Positions 53,468 through 63,739 of a DNA stretch of 64,000 nt are shown here, piece by piece. The stretch is from an uncultured Pseudomonadota bacterium (GTDB taxonomy: Bacteria; Pseudomonadota; Gammaproteobacteria; Burkholderiales; Usitatibacteraceae), in contig CALEJW010000004.1 of assembly GCA_937898635.1 (NCBI GenBank), positions 1 to 64,000 on the forward strand, written 5' to 3'. The notes under the pieces are model-generated. The model did not search any database, was not told where the DNA came from, and saw nothing but the letters and a program-made list of their open reading frames with translations. The first letter of the stretch is position 1, and each line of letters opens with the position of its first letter. The position numbers and the translations under genes are program-made.

Positions 53468-54615
53468 AGAGAGCCTCCGCGCATCAGGTACCGGTTTTCA
53501 AAATCGATCCGCAGGAGGATCGCCACGGCCACGCAGTTGACGACGATGCCGGTGCCGCCGAAGGAGAGGAAGGGCAGCGTGAGGCCCTTGGTCGGGAGCA
53601 GCCCCATGTTCACGCCCATGTTGATGAAGGCCTGCGCGGCGAGCCACACGCCGATGCCCTGGGCCACCAGCGCCGCGTAGTAGCGCTCGAGGCTCGCGGC
53701 CTGGCGCCCCACGGCGAAGGCCCGCAGCACGAGGAAGAGGAAGAGCGTGATCACCGCGGCCACGCCCGCGAAGCCCAGCTCCTCGGCGATCACCGCGAGC
53801 AGGAAGTCGGTGTGCGCCTCCGGCAGGTAGAAGAGCTTCTCGACCGAGGCGCCCAGCCCCACGCCCAGCCACTCGCCGCGCCCGAAGGCGATGAGCGAGT
53901 GCGAGAGCTGGTAGCCCTTGCCGTAGGCGTCCGCCCACGGGTCCATGAAGCCGAGGATGCGCTGCAGCCGGTAGGGCGAGGAGACGATGAGGAGCACGAA
54001 GGCCGCGGCGAGCCCGAACGCGAGCACCACGAAGATCCGCCAGTTGAGCCCGCCCAGGAAGAGGATCGCCATCGCGATGGTGGTCACCACGACCAGGGCC
54101 CCGAAGTCCGGCTCGCGAAGCAGCAGCCCCGCGACGAGGAACATCACGGAGAACATGGGCAGGAAGCCCTTCTTCAGGTCGTCCATGAACGCGGCCTTGC
54201 GCACCGTGTAGTCGGCGGCGTAGAGCACGACCAGGAGCTTCATCACCTCCGAGGGCTGGAAGGTCGCGGGCCCGATCGCGATCCACCGGCGCGCGCCGTT
54301 CACCTCCCGGCCGATGCCGGGGATCAGCAGCGCCACGAGGAGACCCACCCCCGCCATGAAGAGCCAGGGCGCGGCCGCCTGCCAGTAGCGCAGCGGCACC
54401 TTGAAGGCCATCGCGCCCGCGAGGACGCCGACGGCGAGGTAGAGCCCGTGCCGGGCGAGGAAGTAGTGCGAGCGGAAGCCGGTGAAGCGCTCCGCCTCCG
54501 CCATCGCGATCGACGCCGAATAGACCATCACCAGCCCGAACGCGGCGAGCAGCAGCGCGCTCCAGACGAGGCCCTGGTCGATCGCGGTGTCGCGGCGGGC
54601 GGGGTTGTAGAGCAT
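53464..54615 (-). CDS. ftsW: Lipid II glycosyltransferase/SEDS protein FtsW
   Basis: The 383-residue SEDS family protein has about ten membrane segments. Family motifs include [43 protein letters not shown] and [14 protein letters not shown]. With FtsI it polymerises septal peptidoglycan. It starts one base into the murD stop (TGATG). Its 3' end is the unit partly duplicated in the downstream junction. Confidence 0.97.
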   Translation of the reverse strand: MLYNPARRDTAIDQGLVWSALLLAAFGLVMVYSASIAMAEAERFTGFRSHYFLARHGLYLAVGVLAGAMAFKVPLRYWQAAAPWLFMAGVGLLVALLIPGIGREVNGARRWIAIGPATFQPSEVMKLLVVLYAADYTVRKAAFMDDLKKGFLPMFSVMFLVAGLLLREPDFGALVVVTTIAMAILFLGGLNWRIFVVLAFGLAAAFVLLIVSSPYRLQRILGFMDPWADAYGKGYQLSHSLIAFGRGEWLGVGLGASVEKLFYLPEAHTDFLLAVIAEELGFAGVAAVITLFLFLVLRAFAVGRQAASLERYYAALVAQGIGVWLAAQAFINMGVNMGLLPTKGLTLPFLSFGGTGIVVNCVAVAILLRIDFENRYLMRGGSL

Positions 54616-55985
54616 CAGCCCTCCACCCGCTTCGCGAGGGCGCGGGCGGCGGCCGCGAAGGCGGCGCCGCGCTCGCCGTAGTTGGCGAACATGTCGAAGC
54701 TCGCGCACGCGGGCGAGAGCAGCACCGCGTCGCCGGCCCGCGCGAGCTGGAAGGCCGCCTCCACCGCCGCGTCCATGGTCCCGGCGCGCACGCAGGCCAC
54801 GCCCGTGCCCGCGAGCGCCGCCTCCACGGCCGGCGCGTCGCGCCCGATCAGCACCACCGCCCTCGCCTTGCGCTTCACGGCGGGCGCGAGCGGGGAGAAG
54901 TCCTGGCCCTTGCCGTCGCCGCCGGCGATGAGCACCGCCGTCTCGCGAAGGCCCTCGAGCGCGGCGACCGTGGCGCCGACGTTGGTGCCCTTGGAGTCGT
55001 CGTAGAACGCGACGCCGCGCGCCGAGGCCACGCGCTCGGCCCGGTGCGGCAGGCCGCGGAACTCGCGGATCGCGCGCGCGAGCGGCTCTCCCGCCATCCC
55101 GGCGCTGCGGCACAGCGCGTGCGCGGCGAGCGCGTTGGCGGCGTTGTGCAGCCCCGCCACCGGGATCTCGTCGAGGGCGACGATGGGTTCGCGTCCCTCC
55201 ACGAGCCGGCCGCCGGCGATGCCCCAGCCGCCTTCCCCGGGGGGCTCGCCCAGGCCGAAGGTCGCGGTGGCGCCGCCCGCCATGGCGAGGCTCCACGGGT
55301 CGTCGCGGTTCAGCACGCGCGTGCCGCAGTGCCGGAAGATGCGCGCCTTGGCCCGGGCGTAGTCGTCCATCGAGCCGTAGCGGTCGAAGTGGTCCTGGGA
55401 GAGGTTGAGCATCGCCGCGCAGTCGAGCCGGAGGTTCTCCGTGGTCTCGAGCTGGTAGCTCGAGAGCTCGATCACGTAGGCCTCGGGGTGGCCCGAGGTC
55501 CCGGCCTCGCGCAGCGCGTCCAGCACGGGCAGGCCGATGTTGCCGGCCACCACCGTGCGCAGCCCCGCGGCGCGCGCCATCGCGCCCGCGAGCGCCGTCA
55601 CGGTGCTCTTGCCGTTCGTGCCGGTGATCCCGATCACGCGCGCTCCGGGGGCCTCGCGCGCCACTTCGCGCCCGAAGATCTCGACGTCGCCGACGACCTC
55701 GATGCCCCGGGCGACGGCATCGCGGAGCAGCGGCTCGCGAAGCGCAATGCCCGGACTCGCAACGACCGCGTCCACGCCCGCCAGGCTCTCGGGTCGGAAC
55801 GCGCCGAGATCGAGGCGGATGCCGGGGACGGCCTCGCGGACCGCTCCCAGGGCCGGAGGCGCTTGGCGCGTGTCGGCCCCGCGCAGGCTCGCGCCTTGCC
55901 CGGCGAGCCAACGAACGCAAGAAAGCCCCGTGTCACCGAGCCCCAGAACGAGAACGGTCTTGCCGGCCCAGTCGTCATGTGCCAT
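54615..55985 (-). CDS. murD: UDP-MurNAc-L-alanine--D-glutamate ligase MurD
   Basis: The 456-residue Mur ligase adds D-Glu. It has [17 protein letters not shown] at the start, ATP loop [37 protein letters not shown] and the C-terminal [18 protein letters not shown] segment. The start at 55985 follows mraY by 12 bases. Confidence 0.97.
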   Translation of the reverse strand: MAHDDWAGKTVLVLGLGDTGLSCVRWLAGQGASLRGADTRQAPPALGAVREAVPGIRLDLGAFRPESLAGVDAVVASPGIALREPLLRDAVARGIEVVGDVEIFGREVAREAPGARVIGITGTNGKSTVTALAGAMARAAGLRTVVAGNIGLPVLDALREAGTSGHPEAYVIELSSYQLETTENLRLDCAAMLNLSQDHFDRYGSMDDYARAKARIFRHCGTRVLNRDDPWSLAMAGGATATFGLGEPPGEGGWGIAGGRLVEGREPIVALDEIPVAGLHNAANALAAHALCRSAGMAGEPLARAIREFRGLPHRAERVASARGVAFYDDSKGTNVGATVAALEGLRETAVLIAGGDGKGQDFSPLAPAVKRKARAVVLIGRDAPAVEAALAGTGVACVRAGTMDAAVEAAFQLARAGDAVLLSPACASFDMFANYGERGAAFAAAARALAKRVEG

Positions 55986-55997
55986 CTCCTTTCGTGC

Positions 55998-57083
55998 CTA
56001 GCGCAGCTTCAGGGTGGAAAGCCCGAAGAGCACGAGCATCATCGTGATGATCCAGAAACGGACCACCACTTGATTCTCTTTCCAGCCCTTGAGCTCGTAG
56101 TGGTGGTGCAGCGGCGCCATGCGGAAGACGCGACGGCCCGTGAGCTTGAAGGAGGCCACCTGGATCATCACGGAGAGGGTCTCCACCACGAACACGCCGC
56201 CCATGATGAAGAGCACCACTTCCTGGCGGACCACGATCGCCACCATCCCGAGCGCGGCGCCGAGCGCGAGCGCCCCCACGTCGCCCATGAAGACCTCGGC
56301 GGGGTAGGCGTTGAACCACAGGAAGGCGAGCCCGGCCCCGGCGATGGCCGCGCAGAACACCGCGAGTTCCCCGGCGCCCGGGATGAAGGGGAAGCCCAGG
56401 TACTTCGAGAAGACCGCGTGGCCCGTGACGTAGGCGAACACGGCGAGCGCGCCGGCGATCATCACCGTGGGCATGATCGCGAGCCCGTCGAGGCCGTCGG
56501 TGAGGTTGACGGCGTTCGAGGTGCCGACCACCACGAAGAAGCCGAGGATCACGAAGCCGATCGCCCCCAGCGGGATCGCGACCGACTTGAAGAAGGGGAC
56601 GATGAGCTCCGTCTGCTGCGGCAGCTTCGCGCTCCACGCGAGGATGGCCACGGCCGCGAGCGCGATCGCCGACTGCCAGAAGAGCTTCGCCCGCGCCGAG
56701 AGTCCCTTGGGGTTGCGGTGCACGACCTTGCGCCAGTCGTCCACCCAGCCGATCGCGCCGAAGCCGAGCGTGGTCGCGAGGCAGATCCACACGTAGCGGT
56801 TGCCCAGGTCCGCCCAGAGGAGCGTGGTGACCGCCACCGACACCAGGATCAGCGCGCCGCCCATGGTCGGCGTGCCCACCTTCACCAGGTGCGTCTGCGG
56901 GCCGTCGTCGCGCACCGCCTGGCCGATCTTGTAGGCGGCCAGGCGCCGGATCATGGCCGGCCCGATGAGGAAGGAGATCGCGAGCGCCGTGAGCGCGGCG
57001 AGGACCACCCGCAGCGTGATGTAGGTGAAGACGTTGAAGGCGCGGATCTCGACCGCGAGCCATTGCGCCAGCTCAAGCAGCAT
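55998..57083 (-). CDS. mraY: Phospho-MurNAc-pentapeptide transferase MraY
   Basis: The 361-residue membrane enzyme makes lipid I with about ten membrane segments. It has [18 protein letters not shown] near the start, [10 protein letters not shown] (catalytic aspartate region), and [11 protein letters not shown] plus [11 protein letters not shown] near the end. It overlaps murF by 11 bases. Confidence 0.97.
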   Translation of the reverse strand: MLLELAQWLAVEIRAFNVFTYITLRVVLAALTALAISFLIGPAMIRRLAAYKIGQAVRDDGPQTHLVKVGTPTMGGALILVSVAVTTLLWADLGNRYVWICLATTLGFGAIGWVDDWRKVVHRNPKGLSARAKLFWQSAIALAAVAILAWSAKLPQQTELIVPFFKSVAIPLGAIGFVILGFFVVVGTSNAVNLTDGLDGLAIMPTVMIAGALAVFAYVTGHAVFSKYLGFPFIPGAGELAVFCAAIAGAGLAFLWFNAYPAEVFMGDVGALALGAALGMVAIVVRQEVVLFIMGGVFVVETLSVMIQVASFKLTGRRVFRMAPLHHHYELKGWKENQVVVRFWIITMMLVLFGLSTLKLR

Positions 57084-58458
57084 GGGATTCCTCCGCCGCG
57101 AGCCGCGCCACGACCCGCTCCATCGCCATGAAGCGCGAGCCCTTCACCAGGATCGTCGCGCCCGCCCCGGCTTCCGCGCGCGCGGCCTCCACCAGGGGCT
57201 CGAGCGCCGCGAAGTGCGAGGCGCCCTCGCCGAACGCCTCGGCGGCGTGCACGCTCAGGGGCCCGAGCGCGAGGAGGCGCTCCACGCCCGCGCCCCTCGC
57301 GAAGGCGCCGATCTCCGCGTGCAGCGGCGCGCCCGCCTCGCCCAGCTCGCCCATGTCGCCCATCACGAGCACGCGCCGGCCGGGCTCGCGCGCGAGCACC
57401 CGGATCGCCGCCCGCGTCGAGTCGGGATTGGCGTTGTAGGTGTCGTCGATCAGCACCGCGCCCCCGGCGCCGCGCCGGCGCTCGAGGCGCCCCGGGATGC
57501 CGGCGAAGGCGCCGAGTCCCGCCTGGATCGCCCGCGCGGGGATGTCCAGCGCGAAGGCCGCGGCGCAGGCCGCGATCGCGTTCCGGGCGTTGTGCTCGCC
57601 GGGCACGCGCAGCGTCACCGCGAAGGCGTCGAGCGGCGTGACGAGCCGCAGCTGCTGCGCCTCGACCTGGCCGCGCACGTCGGCGGATTCCGCGGTGCCG
57701 AAGGTGACCAGGCTGCGGCTCGCGCACAGGCGCTTCCAGTAGCCGGCGAAGGGGTCGTCCTCGTTCACGAGGGCGAGGCCGCCGGGGCGCAGCCCCGCGT
57801 AGATCTCGCCCTTGGCCTGCGCCACGGCCTCCATGGAGCCCAGCATGCCGATGTGCGCGCGGTGCGCGTTGTTCACGAGCGCGACGGTGGGGCCCGCCAG
57901 GCGCGAGAGGTAGTCGATCTCGCCCGCGTGGTTCATTCCCATCTCGAGGACCGCGAAGCGGTGGTGCTCGCGCAGCCTGAGGAGCATGAGGGGCAGGCCG
58001 ATGTCGTTGTTCAGGTTGCCCTCGGTCGCGAGGACGTCCGCGCGGCCGCCGCAGTGGGCGGCGAGGATGGCGGCGAGCATCTCCTTCACCGTGGTCTTGC
58101 CGTTGCTGCCGGTGATCGCGACGACCGGGAGCGAAAAGCGCGCGCGCCAGCCGGCGGCGAGCCGGCCGAGCGCCGCCAGGGTGTCCTTCACGAGGACCTG
58201 CGGGATCTCGCGCTCGGAGCCCACGCGCCGCGACACGAGCGCGGCGGCGGCGCCCCGGCCGATCGCCTGGGGCACGTAGTCGTGGCCGTCGAAGCGCGGG
58301 CCCGCCAGGGCGACGAAGAGCTCGCCCGGCGCGACGCCGCGGCTGTCGGTCGAGACGCCCGAGAAGAGCACGCGCTCCCCCGCGGGCGTGCCGACGGCGA
58401 GCCGCGCGGCCTCGGCGATGTCCATCATCGGCGGGTTCACCGGCGCGGGCCCGTTCAT
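57073..58458 (-). CDS. murF: UDP-MurNAc-tripeptide--D-Ala-D-Ala ligase MurF
   Basis: The 461-residue ligase adds D-Ala-D-Ala (from Ddl). Motifs: ATP loop [32 protein letters not shown] and [16 protein letters not shown]. The start may be ATG 58458 (overlapping the murE stop, ATGA) or the internal [10 protein letters not shown] 33 bases later, which is closer to usual MurF N termini. Confidence 0.96.
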   Translation of the reverse strand: MNGPAPVNPPMMDIAEAARLAVGTPAGERVLFSGVSTDSRGVAPGELFVALAGPRFDGHDYVPQAIGRGAAAALVSRRVGSEREIPQVLVKDTLAALGRLAAGWRARFSLPVVAITGSNGKTTVKEMLAAILAAHCGGRADVLATEGNLNNDIGLPLMLLRLREHHRFAVLEMGMNHAGEIDYLSRLAGPTVALVNNAHRAHIGMLGSMEAVAQAKGEIYAGLRPGGLALVNEDDPFAGYWKRLCASRSLVTFGTAESADVRGQVEAQQLRLVTPLDAFAVTLRVPGEHNARNAIAACAAAFALDIPARAIQAGLGAFAGIPGRLERRRGAGGAVLIDDTYNANPDSTRAAIRVLAREPGRRVLVMGDMGELGEAGAPLHAEIGAFARGAGVERLLALGPLSVHAAEAFGEGASHFAALEPLVEAARAEAGAGATILVKGSRFMAMERVVARLAAEESHAA

Positions 58459-59936
58459 CGCGGCCTCGCCTGCAGGGCCGCGGCCGCCACCTCGGCGTCG
58501 CGGAAGGGATGGCGCACGCCGGCGATCTCCTGCCAGGTCTCGTGGCCCTTGCCCGCGACGAGCACCACGTCGCCCGCGCGCGCCTGGTGGACGGCGGAGA
58601 AGATCGCCACCTGCCGGTCGGCGAGCGCCTCGGCGGCGCCGCCGGGAATGCCGGCCAGGACCTGGTCGATGATCGCCTGCGGATCCTCGCCGCGCGGGTT
58701 GTCGCTGGTCACCACGACGCGGTCGGCGAGACGCGCGGCCGCCTCGCCCATGATGGGGCGCTTGCCCGGGTCGCGCTCGCCGCCGCAGCCGAAGACGCAG
58801 TGGAGCTTTCCGCCCGGGGCCACGGCCGGGCGCAGCGCGGCGAGCGCCTTCTCCAGCGCGTCCGGCGTGTGCGCGTAGTCCACGACGACGAGCGGAGCCT
58901 CGCCCCCGCCCAGGCGCTCGAGGCGGCCGGGCACGGGTTTCAGGGCCGCCACGGCGGCGAGCGCCTCGGGCAGCGCCACGCCGCCCGCGAGAAGCGTCGC
59001 GATCACCGCGAGCAGGTTCGAGACGTTGAAGCGGCCGAGCACCGGGACGGCCACCTCGCCCGTTCCCCAGTCGCCCTCGACGCGGAAGCGCAGGCCCGCC
59101 TCGCCCAGGCCGATGTCCGCGGCGCGAAGCCGCCCGCCGTCGAGCCCGTAGCCGATCACCTCGAGGGGCGAGGCGCGCAGGCGCTCGGCGAAGCGCCTTC
59201 CCCACTCGTCGTCCACGTTGATCGCGGCGTGGCCCAGCCCTCGCGCGCCGAAGAGCCGGAACTTGGCCTCGGCGTACGCCTCCATCGTCCCGTGGTAGTC
59301 GAGGTGGTCGCGGGTGAGGTTGGTGAAGACCGCGACGTCGAAGCGGATGCCGGCCGTGCGGCCCTGGTCGAGGCCGTGGCTCGAGACCTCCATCGCCGCG
59401 ACCTTCGCGCCGCGGCGCAGGTAGTCGGCGAGCTCGCGCTGCAGCACCACGGGGTCGGGCGTCGTGTTCTTCGTCTCCGCGCGCTCGCCGACGAGGCCGT
59501 GGCCGAGCGTGCCCAGCACCGCGGCGCGCCGCCCGAGCCCGTCGAAGGCTTGCGCGACCCACTGCGAGACGCTCGTCTTGCCGTTGGTGCCCGTGACCCC
59601 GACCATCCACAGCTTCTCCGAGGGCTCGCCGAAGACGAGGCCCGCGATCCCGCTCGCCTTCGCGCGCAGGTCCTCGATGGCGAGGTTCGGCACGTCCCAG
59701 CGCTCGTCCCACTCGAAGCCGCGGCGCTCCCAGATCACGGCGGCCGCCCCGCGCGCGAGCGCCTCCGCGATGAAGCCGCGCCCGTCGAGCGTGGCGCCGG
59801 GGAAGGCGACGAACACCGAGCCGCGCTTCACCTGCCGCGAGTCCGTGGTGAGGTCGGCGAGCGGCACGCCCAGCTGCGCGAGGCGCTCGCCGAGCACGGC
59901 GGCCCCGGCCTCGCGGTGCGGCGCGAAGGCGATCAT
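58455..59936 (-). CDS. murE: UDP-MurNAc-L-Ala-D-Glu--meso-diaminopimelate ligase MurE
   Basis: The 493-residue ligase adds the third amino acid. Motifs: DSRQVKRGSVFVAFPG, ATP loop GVTGTNGKTSVSQW, NLTRDHLDYHGTMEAYAEAK, and DNPRGEDP; the Arg after DNP selects meso-diaminopimelate over lysine. It starts at an ATG overlapping the ftsI TGA. Confidence 0.97.
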   Translation of the reverse strand: MIAFAPHREAGAAVLGERLAQLGVPLADLTTDSRQVKRGSVFVAFPGATLDGRGFIAEALARGAAAVIWERRGFEWDERWDVPNLAIEDLRAKASGIAGLVFGEPSEKLWMVGVTGTNGKTSVSQWVAQAFDGLGRRAAVLGTLGHGLVGERAETKNTTPDPVVLQRELADYLRRGAKVAAMEVSSHGLDQGRTAGIRFDVAVFTNLTRDHLDYHGTMEAYAEAKFRLFGARGLGHAAINVDDEWGRRFAERLRASPLEVIGYGLDGGRLRAADIGLGEAGLRFRVEGDWGTGEVAVPVLGRFNVSNLLAVIATLLAGGVALPEALAAVAALKPVPGRLERLGGGEAPLVVVDYAHTPDALEKALAALRPAVAPGGKLHCVFGCGGERDPGKRPIMGEAAARLADRVVVTSDNPRGEDPQAIIDQVLAGIPGGAAEALADRQVAIFSAVHQARAGDVVLVAGKGHETWQEIAGVRHPFRDAEVAAAALQARPR

Positions 59937-61699
59937 CCCTCGCCCCCCCCGGCCGCCGGTGCCGGCGCCCGCGCCTCGGTCGCGGTCCCCCGCGCGGGCG
60001 CCTGCACGTTGAGCGTCTGCGGCGCGTCCGGCGGCACCGCCATCATGCGCAGCGCCGAGCCCATGACGGCGGCGAACACCGGCGCGCTCACGTCGCCGCC
60101 GTAGTACTTCGCGCCGGACGGCTCGTCGAGCATCACCGCGACGATGAAGCGCGGGTCCGACACCGGCCCGAAGCCCACGAAGGAGGAGACGTACTTGTTC
60201 TCCGAGTAGCCGCCGGCCTCGGGCTTGTGCGCCGTGCCGGTCTTGCCGGCGACGCGATAGCCGGGCACCGCCGCGCGCGGGGCGGTGCCGCCGGGCCCGA
60301 CCGCCATCTCCAGCATCCGCGCGACCTTCGCCGCGGTGGCGGCGGACACGAGGGGCTTGCCGATGGGCAGGCCCTCGCGCTTCACGAGCGTGAGCGGCAG
60401 CAGGTGCCCCTCGCCGGTGAAGATCGTGTAGGCGCGGGCGATCTGCAGGAGCGAGACCGAGATGCCGTGCCCGTAGGCCATGGTCGCCTGCTCGATGGGC
60501 CGCCACTTCGCCGCGGGGCGCAGCAGCCCCTTCGCCTCGCCGGGAAAGCCCGTCTGCGGCGCGGCGCCGAAACCCAGCTCGCGGTAGAAGGCGCCGACGT
60601 CCTCGGCCGCCATGCGCAGCTGGATCTTCGCGGTGCCCACGTTGGAGGACTTCTGGATCACCTGGGAGACGGTGAGCAGGCCATTGGGGTGGGAATCGCT
60701 GATGGTCCAGCCGCCGATCGACATCGAGCCCGGCGAGGTCTGCACCAGGGTGTCCGGGGTGACGATGCCCGCCTCGAGGGCGGCGGCGACGGTGAAGGGC
60801 TTCATCGTCGAGCCGGGCTCGAAGATGTCGGTGACCGAGCGGTTGCGCGTCTGCCGGCCGGTGAGGCTCGCGCGGTTGTTGGGGTTGTAGTCGGGCTGGC
60901 TCACGAGCGCGAGCACCTCGCCCGTGCGCGCGTCCAGCATCACCAGGGAGCCGCCGCGGGCCTGGTTCGCGGCGACCGCGGCCTTGAGCTCCTTGTGCGC
61001 GAGGAACTGCAGTCGCTGGTCGATGGACAGGAACACCTCGCGGCCGTCGCGCGGCACGCGCAGGCTCTCCACGTCCTCGACGATGCGGCCCTTGCGGTCC
61101 TTGATCACGCGCCGGCTCCCGGGCACGCCCGCGAGCCACGCCTGCTGCGCGAGCTCGATGCCCTCCTGGCCCCTGTCGTCGATGCCGGTGAACCCCACCA
61201 CGTGCGCCATCACCTCGCCCGCCGGGTAGTAGCGCCGGTACTCGCGCTGCTGCAGCACCCCGGGGATGTTGAGCGCCATCACCTTGAGCGCCTGTTCGGG
61301 CGAGATCTGGCGCTTGAGATAGACGAACTGGCGATCCTTCTGGGCAACTTTCTGGCTGATTTCCGCCGCGCTCATGCCGAGCACCCTGGCGAGCGCGCGC
61401 AGGCCCGGCCCGTCGGGGTCGAAGTCCTCGGGGCTCGCCCAGATCGACTCCACGGGCGTCGAGATCGCGAGCGCGGCGCCGTTGCGGTCCTTCACGGGCC
61501 CGCGGGAGGCGGGCATCTCCACCACGCGGCCGTAGCGCGCCTCGCCCTTCTGCTGCAGGAAGTCGTGGTCGAGGCCCTGCAGGAAGAAGGCGCGCGCGGC
61601 GAGCACCGCGAAGCCGGTCGCGGCGATCGCGAGCACCAGGCGCGAGCGCCAGCCCTCCAGGCGCAGGCGCAGCGCGGGCGTGCGCTTCTCGAACCTCAC
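59933..61699 (-). CDS. ftsI: Septal peptidoglycan transpeptidase FtsI (PBP3)
   Basis: The 588-residue class B penicillin-binding protein has a short cytoplasmic N terminus, one membrane helix (about 20-40), the PBP dimerisation domain (SRGPVKDRNGAALA) and the transpeptidase domain. The catalytic Ser297 is in GSTMKPF, then SSN (QKSSNVGTAK) and KTG (AGKTGTAHK). It starts at a GTG overlapping the ftsL stop codon. The C terminus is a long Ala/Pro-rich tail. Confidence 0.97.
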   Translation of the reverse strand: MRFEKRTPALRLRLEGWRSRLVLAIAATGFAVLAARAFFLQGLDHDFLQQKGEARYGRVVEMPASRGPVKDRNGAALAISTPVESIWASPEDFDPDGPGLRALARVLGMSAAEISQKVAQKDRQFVYLKRQISPEQALKVMALNIPGVLQQREYRRYYPAGEVMAHVVGFTGIDDRGQEGIELAQQAWLAGVPGSRRVIKDRKGRIVEDVESLRVPRDGREVFLSIDQRLQFLAHKELKAAVAANQARGGSLVMLDARTGEVLALVSQPDYNPNNRASLTGRQTRNRSVTDIFEPGSTMKPFTVAAALEAGIVTPDTLVQTSPGSMSIGGWTISDSHPNGLLTVSQVIQKSSNVGTAKIQLRMAAEDVGAFYRELGFGAAPQTGFPGEAKGLLRPAAKWRPIEQATMAYGHGISVSLLQIARAYTIFTGEGHLLPLTLVKREGLPIGKPLVSAATAAKVARMLEMAVGPGGTAPRAAVPGYRVAGKTGTAHKPEAGGYSENKYVSSFVGFGPVSDPRFIVAVMLDEPSGAKYYGGDVSAPVFAAVMGSALRMMAVPPDAPQTLNVQAPARGTATEARAPAPAAGGGEG

Positions 61700-61980
61700 C
61701 GCCCGCCTCCCGCCGGCGCCTCGAGCGTGACGACGCGCGTGGCGCCCGGCTCCGGCAGGCGCATGCCGAGGGACTTCGAAGCCACGGCCTCGATGCGCTT
61801 GTGCGTGGCCCAGGTGCCCTGCTCGAGCTGCAGCTGCGTGAACTCCTCGTCGAGCTTCTTCGCCGCCGCCTGCCCCGCCTCGAGCTCGATGAAGAGCTTG
61901 CGGGACTTGTGCTGCGAGGTGATCACCCCCAGGGCGCAGGCCACGGCGGCGAGGAGCAGGAGGAGGTTCACGCGGGCCAC
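61696..61980 (-). CDS. ftsL: Cell division protein FtsL
   Basis: The 94-residue bitopic protein has a short N terminus, one membrane helix (about 4-21, VNLLLLLAAVACALGVITS) and a leucine-zipper-like coiled coil (LFIELEAGQAAAKKLDEEFTQLQLEQGTW). It recruits FtsI/FtsW with FtsB and FtsQ. Start is a GTG three bases after the rsmH stop codon. Confidence 0.92.
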   Translation of the reverse strand: MARVNLLLLLAAVACALGVITSQHKSRKLFIELEAGQAAAKKLDEEFTQLQLEQGTWATHKRIEAVASKSLGMRLPEPGATRVVTLEAPAGGGR

Positions 61981-61983
61981 GGC

Positions 61984-62910
61984 TCAGGCCCCGGTGCGTT
62001 CCGCGACGCGCAGCGTGGCGCTGCGCGCGCGCGGGTTCGCGGCGATCTCGGCCCCGGAAGCGCGCACGGCGCGGCCCACGAGGCGCAGGCGGGGCTCGGG
62101 AAGGTCCCTCGCGCGCACCGGCACGCCGGGCGGCAGCCGGTCGGCCCGCGCGCCCTCGCGCAGGAAGTTCTTCACGAGGCGGTCCTCGAGCGAGTGGAAG
62201 CTGATGACGGCCAGCCGCCCGCCGGGCTCGAGGAGCTCCACCGCCTGCGGCAGCGTCACTTCGAGCTCCTCAAGCTCTTGATTGACGTGAATCCGAAGAG
62301 CCTGAAAGGTCCGGGTCGCCGGATGCTTGCCCGGCTCGCGCGTCCGAACCGCGCCACCCACGACCTCGGCAAGCTGCCGGGTGGTCCGGAAAGGCTCGCG
62401 GCCCCTTGCCGCAACAATCGCTCCTGCAACCTGTTTAGCAAACCGTTCTTCCCCATAGGTTCCGACGACCTCCCTGATTTCTTGTTCTGAGGCCCGGTTC
62501 AGCCACTGCGCGGCCGATTCCCCCCGGGTGGGGTCCATGCGCATGTCGAGCGGGCCGTCCTTCGCGAAGCTGAAGCCCCGCTCCGGCGTCTCCAGCTGGG
62601 GCGACGAGACCCCCAGGTCGAGCAGGACGCCCGCCACGCGCGCCACGCCCCGCGCGGCGAGCTCCCGGGTCATCGTCGAGAAGCGGCCATGGATCAGCTC
62701 AAGACGTCGATCCGCGAGCGGCGCAGCCGCAAGCGCCGCGGGGTCCTGATCAAAAGCGAGAAGTCTTCCGCGAACACCGAGCAGGGCGAGGAGGGCCGCG
62801 CTGTGCCCGCCGCGGCCAAAGGTGCCATCGACATAGACTCCGTCGGGGCGGACTCGGAGGGCAGCGACGGCTTCTTCGAGAAGGACCGGGACATGGGCTA
62901 CCTCACTCAC
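61984..62910 (-). CDS. rsmH: 16S rRNA (cytosine(1402)-N(4))-methyltransferase RsmH
   Basis: The 308-residue methyltransferase acts on C1402 of 16S rRNA. It has [13 protein letters not shown], the SAM motif [27 protein letters not shown], and the C-terminal [15 protein letters not shown]. It starts at a GTG 81 bases after mraZ. A stretch at about 62270-62490 (roughly residues 140-213) uses AT-ending codons (GCT, AAA, GTT, GCA, ATT) unlike the rest of the gene, suggesting recombination. The protein itself is intact. Confidence 0.96.
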   Translation of the reverse strand: MSEVAHVPVLLEEAVAALRVRPDGVYVDGTFGRGGHSAALLALLGVRGRLLAFDQDPAALAAAPLADRRLELIHGRFSTMTRELAARGVARVAGVLLDLGVSSPQLETPERGFSFAKDGPLDMRMDPTRGESAAQWLNRASEQEIREVVGTYGEERFAKQVAGAIVAARGREPFRTTRQLAEVVGGAVRTREPGKHPATRTFQALRIHVNQELEELEVTLPQAVELLEPGGRLAVISFHSLEDRLVKNFLREGARADRLPPGVPVRARDLPEPRLRLVGRAVRASGAEIAANPRARSATLRVAERTGA

Positions 62911-62991
62911 GGGGGGAAAGGACGGGGGTGCCCGGGGCCGGGAGACCGCTTTCGCCAGCGCGCGGTCGGGGGCCCGGGGGCGCCTCGCGCG

Positions 62992-63438
62992 TCACAGCGA
63001 GAAGTTCTCCATCCCCGGGGGCAGGACGGGACTGCCGCCGGAGGACAGGCGGTCGAGCTGCTGCTGCCAGCGCTCGAGGTCCCAGATCTCGTAGTGGCTT
63101 CCCTGCCCGACGAACATCACGCGCTTGTCGATGCCGGCGAAGGCGCGAAGCTCCGGCGAGAGGAGCAGGCGCCCGGAGCCGTCGAGCTGCGTCTCCTCGG
63201 CGAAGCCGACGAGGAGCCGCTTCCACGGGCTGAACGCCGCGTCGAGGCTGGGGAAGGACATCACCCGCGCCCGGACCGGCTCCCACGCCGGCACGGGATA
63301 GAGGAGGAGGCACTTGTCGGGGTGCGCCGTGAGGACCACGGGCACCGTCCCGCCCTGGGTCAGGGGATCGCGCACGCGCGTGGGCACCGCCAGGCGGCCC
63401 TTCGCGTCGAGATTGATTTGCGATGCTCCCTGAAACAC
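62992..63438 (-). CDS. mraZ: Transcriptional regulator MraZ
   Basis: MraZ is a double AbrB-like DNA-binding protein that represses the dcw promoter. The two repeats are visible: INLDAKGRLAVPTRVRD and LDGSGRLLLSPELRAFAG. The GTG at 63438 gives MFQGASQINLDAKGR, the typical MraZ start (148 residues). GGGGGAG precedes it by five bases. An upstream in-frame ATG (63462) would add eight non-conserved residues. Its own operator lies just upstream. Confidence 0.95.
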   Translation of the reverse strand: MFQGASQINLDAKGRLAVPTRVRDPLTQGGTVPVVLTAHPDKCLLLYPVPAWEPVRARVMSFPSLDAAFSPWKRLLVGFAEETQLDGSGRLLLSPELRAFAGIDKRVMFVGQGSHYEIWDLERWQQQLDRLSSGGSPVLPPGMENFSL

Positions 63439-63485
63439 CTGGCTCCCCCCGTCTCGGGACATCCCGGCCCTCCGATACCCTGGAG

Positions 63486-63510
63486 TCCTAGGATTTCCCA
63501 GTTTTTCCCA
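63486..63510 (-). promoter_or_regulatory. MraZ-box operator of the dcw cluster
   Basis: On the minus strand the repeats TGGGA, TGGGA and TAGGA recur at exact 10-base spacing, matching the TGGGN-N5 repeats bound by MraZ in E. coli. They lie between the promoter and mraZ, so the regulator probably controls its own cluster. Confidence 0.7.
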
Positions 63511-63519
63511 CTTCCGCAC

Positions 63520-63548
63520 ACTCTATTGAGTCGATAGGGGGGCGTCAA
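63520..63548 (-). promoter_or_regulatory. Sigma70-type promoter of mraZ/dcw cluster
   Basis: TTGACG and TAGAGT are spaced by 17 bases on the minus strand (five and four of six matches). The start point would be near 63513, next to the MraZ repeats, so bound MraZ could block the polymerase. Confidence 0.6.
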
Positions 63549-63739
63549 GAGGGGAATCGGGAATTTTTTCTTGTGAGACAGGGACTTAGGCGATGTTCCT
63601 CAGAAGAATTTTCGGATTTCTATCATCAATGTTTTCAATGGGTTATAAAATCAAGTGAAAGTTGTTTGGTAAGATTTGGGTGCCGTCGTCCCGGGAGGCC
63701 CTCCGCCCGGGCGTCGCGGAACCCGGGAAAGGAACGCCT
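63549..63739. other. AT-rich gene-free spacer between divergent mraZ and the phosphatase-like gene
   Basis: This 191-base stretch is clearly richer in A and T than the rest of the window, and I see no coding frame. A TATAAA at 63644-63649 or TAAGAT at 63670-63675 could be -10 elements for the plus-strand gene at 63740, but their -35 regions are poor. GGAAAGGA precedes the ATG as a ribosome binding site. Confidence 0.5.
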
